The notes under the pieces: model-generated | Told to the model about the DNA's origin: nothing | Databases searched by the model: none | The model's input: the letters and a program-made list of their open reading frames with translations, nothing else | Translations under genes and position numbers: made by a program | Shown: piece by piece, positions 45,895 to 55,368 of the stretch | How positions within the stretch are numbered: the first letter of the stretch is position 1 | How the letters are laid out: every line of letters starts with the position of its first letter | Source: Aphelenchoides besseyi | Taxonomy: Eukaryota; Nematoda; Chromadorea; Rhabditida; Aphelenchoididae | Direction of reading: 5' to 3' | DNA: 64,000 nt | Assembly: GCA_024699855.1 (NCBI GenBank) | Contig: JAMPIQ010000001.1 | Coordinates: 15,128,001-15,192,000, forward strand

Positions 45895-45914
45895 GAAAAT
45901 TGTGGTGTCTCAAC

Positions 45915-45936
45915 CTCAAACTTGGGTTAATAAACT
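45915..45936 (-). repeat. SL1-like sequence in BEL/Pao LTR (copy 1)
   Basis: Read on the minus strand, this 22-mer matches C. elegans SL1 at 19 positions; the shared core is ACCCAAGTTTGAG. Differences are at positions 1, 7 and 9. It lies 14 nt inside the inner end of the LTR, immediately before the primer-binding site of the BEL/Pao element. Confidence 0.85.
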
Positions 45937-46565
45937 TATATTTAATCTAAGAACAAAGCACGATATCGTAAAAAAACGAAACAAAGCGGTGGGCGCCGGA
46001 GCGTTCGCAAGCGGACTGAATTAAAAAGCTCAGACGCTGATCTCCCGTGGCAGTTCAATTTATGGACGTTATTTTTGTTTGAATTTTTAGCGCGTTTAGA
46101 AGAGACGCGACACAATCAAAAACAGCGTTCAAAACAATGTACTAACTTTCAATTGCATTTGCTAACGAACGTTGATCAAGGCCAATACTATTTCTTCATC
46201 TCCGATTAAATTCCAACTTTGAATCTAAACTTCATTCCGTAACTTATTGCAAAGTCAAACTTTAAAATCGACAGCTTGAAACTAATGGCTGTTGATGATA
46301 TCAAAATAGCGACTTGAACATTTTCTCGATCTCATTTGATGACTTCGACAATTGCGAACCCAAACCGAACACAAATTAACATAAGAGAAGAAGAGTACTC
46401 ATTCGAAAATAAATGTGCACAATTCGGTCGCACACAGACAAACTTTACTCGCTTTTATTAATGGCAGCAAGTCTTTAATTGCTCGAATCGGTGTTAACCA
46501 CTTTTTTTTGCTTGGACGTTCAATTAGAAGGACAACGATTGTCAATGTTTATTTTAAGCAATAGC

Positions 46566-47864
46566 TCACTTCTTGTCTTCTTCTTTATCAGATTTCGGTT
46601 CTGCTGCGTTGGCGGCCGGAGTGACTACCGGCTTTTCTTCCTGCGGTTTAACCGGTTCTTGGGATTTCGCAGCTCCTTGAGGTTTTGCTGCTCCTTGAGG
46701 TTTTGCTGGTTCTTGTGGTTTGGGTGCTTCTTGAGGCTTCTTTTCTGGCGGTTTGGTCTCAACGATCTCAAAGTCGTACGGAAATTCCTAAAACTGCTAA
46801 ACTTCATTGTTAAAAATTAAGTTTACTTTTGAGTCGGTTGTCTTAATCGCTTGACGAAGTAGTTCGTAGATTTTTTTGTAGTCTGGTGGATTAAAGAATT
46901 TGGTTCCATCAATGATACGCAAAATTTCGATGTACTGTCGAGGACAGTTACCGAACAGTTGCTTAGTTCCCAGATCAGAACGTGACTTCATTTTCATTTG
47001 TCCGATTTCATCGTAGTCCTAAAGCTTCAATGTGAGCTGACCAAAATTGTAAAACAAACTTTGAGATTACGCCACGGCAACACTCCACGAGTCAATTCTG
47101 CTTGCTGATAAAGCCATGATTCCAAGTCGTCAGAACGACAGAGTTCACGTCCGGCGTGACAAGAAATGGCCGCGTATTTGACGGTACCGCGAAATCCGGC
47201 CACATTGCGAGGCTTTCGAATAGTTCCATCTTCATGAACAAACTTTCGGCACATTCCAAAGTCCAAAAGATAAACCTTAAGAATAGAGTTAACATCGAAA
47301 CTGAAATTAATTGACCTTGCGAATCTCTCCAATTTCGGCGCGTCCAACGGTGTAGTTTCCGGGCTTCACGTCTCTGTGCAGATAGCCGATACCGTGCAGA
47401 TCTTCTAGTGCTTCCAGACACTGAATCCCAATGGACAAAGCGGTACCCATGCTGAAATGTCGTTTGGGAGTGGCCAAACGAAGATCCTAAACTTCGGTAA
47501 CAAAATTTCAGATTAAAAATCAAACCTGAAGTGATTTCCCTACAAAAGTCATAACAACGTAATTGAAATTTTCCACTTGGCCTTTGCCCTCAATTTTGCA
47601 AAAGTGTCGATTCAAATTCTGCGCCGCCAACTCGCCCAACACTATCACTTCCATTTTCAGTAGTTGGATCTTCTCGTCTTTGCCCTCAACCTAATAGCGA
47701 TATAAACAGTTGATTGGGTTGAAACTCACTTTCAACGCAAACAGTTTGCCATTCAAATCCGAACATTTGTAAACGGCTCCAAACGCACCTTCTCCGAGCT
47801 TCTTTTCAACCTTCCATTTTCCATCGACTTGTTTGCCAGGTTCGAGTTGGATCAGCTCGCCCAT
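46566..47864 (-). CDS. Casein-kinase-1/TTBK-like protein kinase
   Basis: Second CK1-superfamily kinase in the window. Six exons (47864-47730, 47690-47526, 47486-47316, 47275-47060, 47018-46827, 46787-46566) give 366 residues. Visible: GEGAFGAVY glycine loop, LFALKVEG with the ATP lysine, catalytic loop LHRDVKPGNY, LLDFGMCRKF, GTVKYAA and CRSDDLESW. The PGNY loop and the RNVAGFRGTVKYA segment are typical of nematode TTBK-like kinases. The last 60 residues hold imperfect PKPQ/AKPQGA repeats and a Lys/Glu-rich end. It is not a close duplicate of the kinase at 38.1-39.7 kb. It sits intact between transposon remnants. Confidence 0.92.
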
Positions 47865-48635
47865 TTCGCTTTTGAAGTCACCGATGGTCGTCGAATCAAA
47901 AACCCAAAATGCGAGAGCTTTAGTTTTTGTTTTTTAAAAAATTTTATGCATACATCATTTCTAATTCGAGGAAGTCGACAGCTTTAACCTGAAGTTACAG
48001 ACTCATGTTTGGCGTCAGTAACTCTAGTAAACGCTTAAAATAATCGAATTGTCGAACCATTTGTTTCAGACACAAATTCTAGTTTATTAAATTTGAATCA
48101 CAGCAAACAGTCAAAATTGTGTTTGAGTACTTACTCAATCTTGCTAACTGAAAAATAAACTTATGAAGTAGTCTTTATTGGTATATATTAATCCCATGGT
48201 TCAATAAAGTCACAAAAGGATCCGAAACTAGCAGGTGCATTTTAGAGTTCTTAAAATTCTTTGGTCAATTTGCGTGGAATGGGCGAGCGAAAGCCAATTG
48301 TCTGGAGACATTTGTAGAGTTTGTGGTTACAAAAATCAATTTATGTGTAGTCTTCAAAATCGTAAAGAATGCATAACAGAACGAGCAGCGAAATTTGTTA
48401 CCGAAGAATGTCTGAACTTGATCTCGACTATTCGAAAGTTACTGTGGAATTGAAGAGAAGATTTTACGATCACTTAACTGGTTGGTCAAGAAGTTTGCTT
48501 TACAGAATGTCTTATTTGGAGTTTGTGTTTCAATCGTTCAGACTTTTAATTAAAACGTCATCTGTTAATTTTTAAGTTTTACTTGTCAGGTGAATTACGT
48601 CGAAATAATCGAATGTCTCCAGTTTTTACTCAAAA
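47865..48635. other. Intergenic, no gene recognised
   Basis: Promoter side of both the kinase (-) and the serpentine receptor (+). Two overlapping plus-strand frames (48235-48453, 48369-48575) carry no family signature; they might be an untested 5' part of the receptor gene, but no donor joins them in phase. Confidence 0.35.
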
Positions 48636-49989
48636 ATGTTGAGAAAATGTACGAATTTAGGTGGACTTCTTATTGTCAATTGTGTAATTACAATTGCACT
48701 ATGTTTTTGGGCAGAGATGACAAACTTATTCAAGATAGAGAATCCGGAGGATCATCAGATCGCCTACTCGCTTATAATGTGGAGCTTGGGAACGGTTTCT
48801 TTGCTGCTGAATAGTTTGACCGTTTATCTGATTCTTCGAAAAAGCACATCGGATATCGCCGGATACAAGAACTACATTCTCAATTTTACGGTAAGCTCCA
48901 ACGTCCTATACAAACAACTGTTTGGTTTAGATCGCTGATATTATGTTCAGTTGCTTTTTGAGTTTCTTTTTGCAACCAGTCGCTATAGTTCCCGGTGGTG
49001 GAATGCAGATTCTCGGATTGCTGAAGGTCTTTGGAGGGTTTATAGGACACGTTCAAGTAAGCGAAGTAGGGTAACAACATTAATTATTGACCGATTAGTT
49101 CACGCTTATTGCTTTCATCTTTTCACATTCAATCGTCGGTTTAAACTATTGTTTTGTATATCGATACGCGAACTTGTGTGATATTGGAGCTAGACGTTTG
49201 TTGGAAAAATCGTGGTATCGGTTCGCTTTGATTGGAAGTGGAGAATTCGCGTGTTTCAGTATTGCTCTTTTGATTTACGATATGAGAGTTCCCGAACAAG
49301 TAAAAAGATGAGTTCACTCGATGTCAATCTCTTGATGTTTAGCACTTTCGAAATGTAACTCTTCAACGATTTCCCTATCAATCTCATTTGCTGGAGAATG
49401 CGGTAAGAAACAAAATAGCGATAATTGATGGGTTGTTTAGGTTTATTTTGGGTACGATTACAAAAACTCACCACATGCGAATATTTTTCTTTGGACTGCT
49501 CTTTTACTTGCGCCATTATCCTGTGGTTTCAATTTTCTTTGTGCTGCACTTATCATTAAACGTCTACAACAATATAGACAACAACTGACAAATCGGACTT
49601 ATCATCTCCACTTGAAACTTCTAGTGGCGTTGCTAATGCAGGTAAGAACATCAAGAATATCCTAGAACAAGTCAATACATTTGCAGACCACAATTCCGTT
49701 ATTCTTATTCATTTTGCCAATCATGTACATCTTTTTAAGTACCATTCTACTTCTTTCTGGACCTTTGACTGTGAGTTCAATCAAAAGATAATCTAATTTT
49801 TTGATCTAGAATACACTGACCCGTTATATACCGGTTGTTGCACTAGCTCTACATCCAATCATTAATCCATGCATTACGATCATTTTCATTGAACCCTACA
49901 GAAGAGCTGTGACACCTGAGTTTTTAATAAAAAGACGGGAAACTCAAACTACAACAATGACAATCACCAATGTGACTGTTTTGACCTGA
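48636..49989 (+). CDS. Serpentine chemoreceptor (7TM GPCR, Str superfamily)
   Basis: Seven exons (48636-48890, 48931-49056, 49099-49299, 49343-49402, 49441-49641, 49687-49770, 49810-49989) give 368 residues with all phases zero. Membrane segments include SLIMWSLGTVSLLLNSLTVY, IADIMFSCFLSFFLQPVAIV, FTLIAFIFSHSIVGLNYCFV, FALIGSGEFACFSIALLIY, LWTALLLAPLSCGFNFLCAA, PLFLFILPIMYIFLSTILLL and YIPVVALALHPIINPCITII. The end FIEPYRRAV matches the F-x-x-P-Y-R signature of Str-type receptors. An additional N-terminal hydrophobic stretch (GLLIVNCVITIALCFWAE) gives eight spans or a signal anchor. Sensory role inferred from family; ligand unknown. It differs strongly from the receptor at 23.8-25.0 kb. Confidence 0.88.
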
Positions 49990-50289
49990 GAAGTTGGATT
50001 GTTTAATCGAAAGAAATGATTGGCTACTAAACTAAATTATACAGATAAAATATCTTGCAAGATAAATCCGTGCTTTTTTTTGTTTTTAAATTCCGTAACT
50101 GTAAGAAACTGTTGAGAAGATTTCGAGAACAATCGAAGTTAACAAAACGTTTCAAGTTGACAATTAAAGTGACAGTAAACGAACCATTGATGTTAATTAA
50201 AATTCTCTTTCTCAGTTTTCTAAATCTTGAAACCGATTCGACAATAAAACACTAGTTATATCAATAATTTACTTTCAAATCGTTTTCTT

Positions 50290-50830
50290 CTTTGTTTGTC
50301 ATCTTGATATTTCAACAGCATTATCGCCAAAAACGATTACTAATCAATGTTTTACGTATGTATGGAACTTGGCGAATATCTTTGAGTAAACGATTCATGT
50401 AATTGTGGATGTTTTGCCGATGCTTCGTCAATCATCAAAAGTCCCTATCGTCGGATTGCTTCAGAAGCTTGACACTGTTTGGGCATTTGTGATTTCGAAT
50501 CCGAACCAATATTAATCGGAATCATGAAACTGGAGTAAATTGTTTGGTCTTAAAACAAAACCGAAGCAGCAATACTCGTAGTTGCGCTTGCAGCTAATGG
50601 AATGTTGTTTTGATCACACTGACAAATCAAATGATTATACAACGTTGTTTTAACGGTTCCACTTTTATCCTGCAAGAAAGACATTGATGGCGGTGGAACT
50701 GGTTGACCATCCGCAACTTCAAACTGCTCAATCGCTTGTCAAATCAAATTAACAGCTTTTTGCTGATCTTGACCACGGCTTACATCCGCGGAACAACACG
50801 CTCGCAGTCCATTAAGCGAAATGCAGAATG
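50290..50830 (-). pseudogene. Helitron-type Pif1 helicase fragment
   Basis: Minus-strand translation gives DQQKAVNLI, then after a stop PPPSMSFLQDKSGTVKTTLY with a decayed Walker A (SGTVKTT for GGTGKT), HLICQCDQNNIPLAASATTS (motif Ia region), and further down LLMIDEASAKH (Walker B-like DEA) and, one frame away, MNRLLKDIRQV. This motif order is that of the Pif1-like helicase domain of Helitron transposons. Several stops and at least one frame change show it is dead. Confidence 0.65.
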
Positions 50831-50954
50831 CATCCGTATATGTAAAACTTCACTCAGTAGTTATCACCAAATTCCACCCGTCGAGTCCTATTGTCTATAA
50901 AACCCGAAGGTGATGTGGTCGATGTCCAAGTTGAAGGGATGTTTTATTTGTGTC

Positions 50955-50976
50955 CTCAAACTTGAGTTAATAAACC
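50955..50976 (-). repeat. SL1-like sequence in LTR-like context (copy 2)
   Basis: Read on the minus strand, 19 of 22 positions match C. elegans SL1 (differences at positions 7, 9 and 12). It ends 4 nt before GACACA, an LTR-type terminus at 50951. Both flanks differ from copies 1 and 3 apart from a shared AGAACAAAG on the higher-coordinate side of copies 1 and 2. No primer-binding site follows, so this may be a solo LTR; an upper boundary near 51297 (TGTACCACAG on the minus strand) is a guess. Confidence 0.75.
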
Positions 50977-51309
50977 TTTTCAATTAACACGCAAAGAACA
51001 AAGTTAAGACATAAGGAGAACCCGGAGCTTTGTGAAACTTCTTCGCACGGAGAGAAAAACCAAAAGCAAAAAATGAACGGTCACCGGAGAAACCGTGGAC
51101 TTTGCTTTCACTTTCCATTATCCTCACCCTTTCGCTGCGATCTCTTTCCGAGATTGGACACATAAAAGCGAACGCGTATGCATTCAATTTTGCATTCTTC
51201 CATATTTCGTTCAAATAAATCATTGTATCAAAATTGACGGCAGTCAGATCTGTTCCGAAATTGACGTATAAAATTTGGTTATTACTGTGGTACACCGTTT
51301 AATCGTCGC

Positions 51310-54125
51310 CGTCAAAAAGTTAAGTTCCGTATCTCCGTGAATTGTTAGGGTAAATTCAACGACTGTTCCGCTCGATTGCGACAAATTAAAATGAATTAGA
51401 AAGTACTTGCGATTACTCAAGTGTCATTGCAAAATTTGCAGAAATAAATAATAAAAACTTACAAGTTGCCATCAACAGTCGCCGGAAAATATATTGTCAG
51501 CAAAATCTGTCGTCTGTACTGACCGGCATTAGCGAAGTCTTCAACTGTTCCGCGCCCGACCCCGTTTATAAATTCACGCATAAGCTATGCTCCACGACTT
51601 GTTTGACAGAAATGTATTGATGCACTGATAAAGTAAACTAATCGAGTCGTCGCTGCCAGTAGCAATTGTTCCGTCCGTTCTTCAGGTGTCGTAGAGGATT
51701 TGACAGAGAAAAAATGAACTGGTTTATTGATTCGAGAAAAGTGGCAAGAACAAGGAAGTCTCGAGGTGTTTCGAGACACGTACTTTATCACAAAAAAAGA
51801 GCGAAACGATTTCCGAGCGATATCGCACGCAGTCTTCATCAGAGTCATTAGCAGTCAGATCACGAGAGAATTGTGGTTCGTAGAGACACGTTAGATAGTC
51901 GAAGTTAGTTGCCGTGGTTTTACCAATTCGATGCCGTTGATAAGTACCTAACTGAGCAAATAAATGAACTGTTGAATTGAATGTCCGTCACTTTGGTCAA
52001 ATGCGTTTCTCGAAATTAGTTCCGATACTTTGTAACCCATTTGTTGGACAGCAGTCATAAATCTAAGCCACCAAAACACCATTCGGGCCGAATTCTTAGT
52101 AAATAACGCCGTTCACAATTGCTAATTGTTCGAAACTCTGAACACATTTTATTCGCAACACAATTGTTCAAATGGCGAAAAGTTAGCAATTCTTCACACT
52201 CACTCCGTAAATTGCAATTACGCGTTTACGATCTTGTAAAAATTTGTGAATGACCGCTGACTTTGTACGTATTTGTAGCGAAAGTCTTTGTAGGCCAAGC
52301 CTCTGGTTTATTTCGGAAAATCCCGGTGATGCTTCATAAGCCGTAAATCGCGAGTAAACCTCGTTACCCATATTGACTCGACGAATGATGTATTCAGCTC
52401 GATCACTGTCAGCGTCCACTATGTTCGTGTCATGTGGCATATCACTTTCTGAACTTGACTCTATTTCCGAAAAAATGAACCTTTTGCTGTTGTTAAGAAG
52501 TCAACATTTTTTTGCCGAGTGAGTTTGAAGTGCGAAATTGCAGGTTTGATCCGTTCTGGACTTTTGGGCTCTAAATTGAAAACTTTTTCTTGATGACATG
52601 GGAAAAGTTTTCACGCTTGCTTCTTCATTCTCTCCCATTTATTCGTTAATAATCGGTGAATGTGGGGTGCTTTCATTGGTCGAACATTGCGCCTTGTTTT
52701 AGCGCACTCGCTTTTCATTGGCCCACACTTTTTGCTAGTAATGTTTGAAAGCGTCATGCAAATGAAATGGCATTCATTCTCCGACAATCAAAATAGCATC
52801 AATTATCGGCATGAATATCAAGCAATCGGTCACCTCTCACCTCGCTTTCTGAAGTTACCACCCACGAATAAATACTTCTACTCTACCAAATTCAATACAA
52901 AAAACCAAATCGGGACCACAAGAACCTCAAAAATCCAAATCTCCAAAGAATTTCGAACATTGTCCAGTCCTTAAGTGGAGTGTCTGAGGTGGGATAAAGA
53001 AAGAGAGTTGATTTAACCAAACGCGTAAATATAACACAAAACAAATAATGCTCCAATCGTTAGGTTAGCACATGATTTTCGATTAATTTATTGTTGACGC
53101 GCAAGGTTAACACAATCAGTTCTAATCGTTTGGTTCCTAAAGATGAAGATCGCTACCATTGGGTGCAAAGATTTGGCGTCGCTATTTAATTTTGAGTTCA
53201 TAGTCCTGGATTGAATGTTGATTTCGCTATGGAAGTCGAGTTCATGTGGTTTTGTAGGTTGTTGGATTGACTTCTTTTGTTGTTTCAACTCATTGGTTAA
53301 TATTCAGGATGGCGATTTGCGGTCGATAAAATGTATGATGAACGAATATGTCTACTTAATTCACTGAGTTTGGAATCTTTTCAATGCGGCTTCGGTGACG
53401 TACATTAATAATTTGTATTTTCGATCACTTTTATAACTGAACCACACCACAATAGAATGTGGAGGATTCTTTTGAGTTATTTGGACAATGACAACTTCTG
53501 AATTCTTAAGTGTTTTTGTTGGAGAAGCAGTCGTTGGTCTTGCACTTTTCGCGCTGAAGGCCCCAAACGCCAGATAGCCAACTTTATCAAGTATAACTCT
53601 CCTCTAATCCACGCTACAAATCCAACGCCACTAACGGCAAAAGACGGGAGCGAAGCGACCGTCTTGTAGGTATGGGAAGATTGTGCGATAGTGATTAAAA
53701 AAAGCGCTGAATGAGGTAAATGATAAGGTGGACAGTAAGATTGGCGATCACTATGGTAAAATAGTTTGCAAACAAAACCTTTTTCCAAAAGAATGTAACA
53801 AATCGACTGCGTCTTCTGGTGATGGGCGAATTCAATCTTTTCGTAACTCGTCACCCTCATAACTAGGCGACACGTCAATAAAATACTTTTCGTCACTATA
53901 AGCTCGCGAAAAAATCTCTGACCAAATTTTCTTCGAGATTCCGAGTCTCAAAATAATTGCATGTTTGCCGAACGCTTGTTAAAAAGAAAATCATTGAATT
54001 TTCGTCAAATTGAAATAACAGAAAATCAAGGCTTCGTATTTTGCGTGTTGAAATTTTGAATTTAAGCCAAATTGATTCGATTTTAAGTACATTAAACAGC
54101 AATGACATGCGTAAACAAAAATCGG
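51310..54125. other. Unannotated repeat-rich region
   Basis: About 2.8 kb of old, mostly unreadable sequence. A minus-strand frame at 52183-52440 (85 residues) and one at 53477-53896 (139 residues) show no motif I recognise. Neighbouring Helitron pieces on both sides suggest that this is decayed transposon DNA, but nothing inside it proves that. Confidence 0.35.
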
Positions 54126-54520
54126 CTAAACTAAAATTAAAAGAAAGCACAAGAACTAAACGTTATGCGAATTTGGCACCCAAACAGCGTGAAGATAAAA
54201 AAAACAAGATTCAATAAGAAATAGAAAGAACGAAAAGATTTGGATAAACGTAAAATTGAATACTACGCAAAGAATAAACAACGAACTTTGAAAGGTCTAA
54301 TTGACAAGGAAACCAAGCTACAATTTTCTGTTGCGCGTTCGGCTATTGAGAATGAAGATAACATTTTTTACCTTGATTATGGTGATCTATGCCTTGTATG
54401 TAAACACTGCAACGCAAAATTTTTTAAAGGAGAGCATGTTTCTAATACTGCAAAAAAACGCTTAGCAAATGTTGTTCTTTTAGAAAAATTGATTTGGAGA
54501 ATGCATTTGTACGGATAGAA
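54126..54520 (+). pseudogene. Helitron N-terminal (CxxC) fragment
   Basis: The plus-strand frame 54240-54518 contains NIFYLDYGDLCLVCKHCNAK followed by FFKGEHVSNT. The C-x-x-C-N-A-x-F-x-x-E pattern is the start of the Helitron replication protein (commonly D-x-x-C-x-x-C-x-A-x-x-F/W-x-x-E). Just upstream, RTKRYANLAPKQREDKKNK resembles the basic repeats that precede it. The fragment stops there; the Rep and helicase parts are missing, so it is a remnant. Confidence 0.55.
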
Positions 54521-54929
54521 ACCGCACTTACAAAAATAAAGAAGAGTTTATCGTCAATTTAGTTAGATTAAACAAAAGATAAAGGAACAGTCAATTTCGT
54601 GCCTGCAATTTGCTGTGAGAGCAATACGCATGAAATTGTGGGACTGAATACCTTTGGCCGTAGTGGACAGTTGATAGCTTATGTTGTCTTAATGCGTGAT
54701 CACGTACTGACACGAAACAATACCGTGATTCTGTGGTACGTTGAAATTGTACCAATTTACCTCTTGACGTACGACCTCTTAGTGGTTTTAATCAAGAAAA
54801 TTACGATTTCTTTTTCCGATGTCGAAATTCGTTCAATGATTTTGTTTGATTTCCGATGTTGTATCCTGAACAGTATCTGCTCACAAATTGACGTGAACTG
54901 TAGTTCCGTTTTGTTTCCCGATCTTCGTT

Positions 54930-55368
54930 TGGTTCTGTTGAGTCGTTGGTACTCAAAAATCCTTTATAAGTCAGGATTGTTGTGAGGTGTCGTGACTCTT
55001 CAGATAGTGGAATCCGAAAATACGCGTCGGAAAGATCTATTTGTGAAAATACGCAACAATCTGATAGTTTTGCGAAGATTTCTTCCGCGTTTGGTAGTGG
55101 GTACTTGTCGTCTTGTAGTGCACGATCAAGACCAGTGCCGTAAGCCGCATATTCTGGGTTTTCCATTTGGCTTCTTCGCGACCACGATTGGGGTTGCCCA
55201 CGTCGAAGTGTCAACTCGCTTTAGTATTCGAAGGTCTGTCAATCGGTCTAACTCTGCTTCAACGAGCGGTTTCACGGCGACAGCGAGCGGACGACGTTGC
55301 AAGCAAATACAACGGAAGTTTTTGTTGAAAGGAGGGAAAGCATTCAAAAATATTATTTCCAGGAACAT
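54930..55368 (-). pseudogene. Gypsy (Ty3)-type reverse transcriptase fragment
   Basis: Minus strand. First piece (55368-55126): RPLAVAVKPLVEAELDRLTD, then ILKRVDTSTWATPIVVAKKP and NGKPRIC, the N-terminal fingers of Gypsy reverse transcriptase. After a frame change, TGLDRALQDDKYPLPNAEEI, IFAKLSDCCVFSQIDLSDAY and FRIPLSEESRHLTTI follow, including the region of the first catalytic Asp (QIDLSDAY). The YxDD part is absent. Identity to intact Gypsy elements looks high, so the insertion may be fairly recent although truncated. Confidence 0.85.

Larger units (their letters stand above)
44521..46114 (-). mobile_element. 5' part of a BEL/Pao LTR retrotransposon
   Basis: Reading on the minus strand: an LTR end at 45901 (inner terminus CCACA), a 6-nt spacer, a primer-binding site from 45894, then a gag region. 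Gag pieces are 45846-45559 (starts MAPKTDATQQQSK), about 45440-45205 (EKRGQWGEWTKTRDRAEGIL) and 45204-44521. The last has the DUF1759-like signature ELERIKLPKFSRDPNQFTTF with FFDQCIG and LLEGDAK, typical of BEL/Pao gag. Frames change twice. Protease, reverse transcriptase and the 3' LTR are absent, so the element is truncated. The outer LTR boundary at about 46114 (GCGACACA) is a guess. Confidence 0.75.

Noticed and set aside
45901..45936. SL RNA gene (leader followed by GTTGAG and an Sm-like AATTTTCTGG)
   Set aside because: The Sm-like stretch is the spacer and primer-binding site. Copies 2 and 3 have no GT donor after the 22-mer and no Sm site, so these are not SL RNA genes.
48235..48575. 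Frames upstream of the second serpentine receptor as extra 5' exons
   Set aside because: No donor joins them in phase to the receptor exon, and the receptor already has a full set of membrane spans.
53477..53896. 139-codon minus-strand frame
   Set aside because: No motif, and it lies in decayed repeat DNA; its composition does not resemble the genes of the window.
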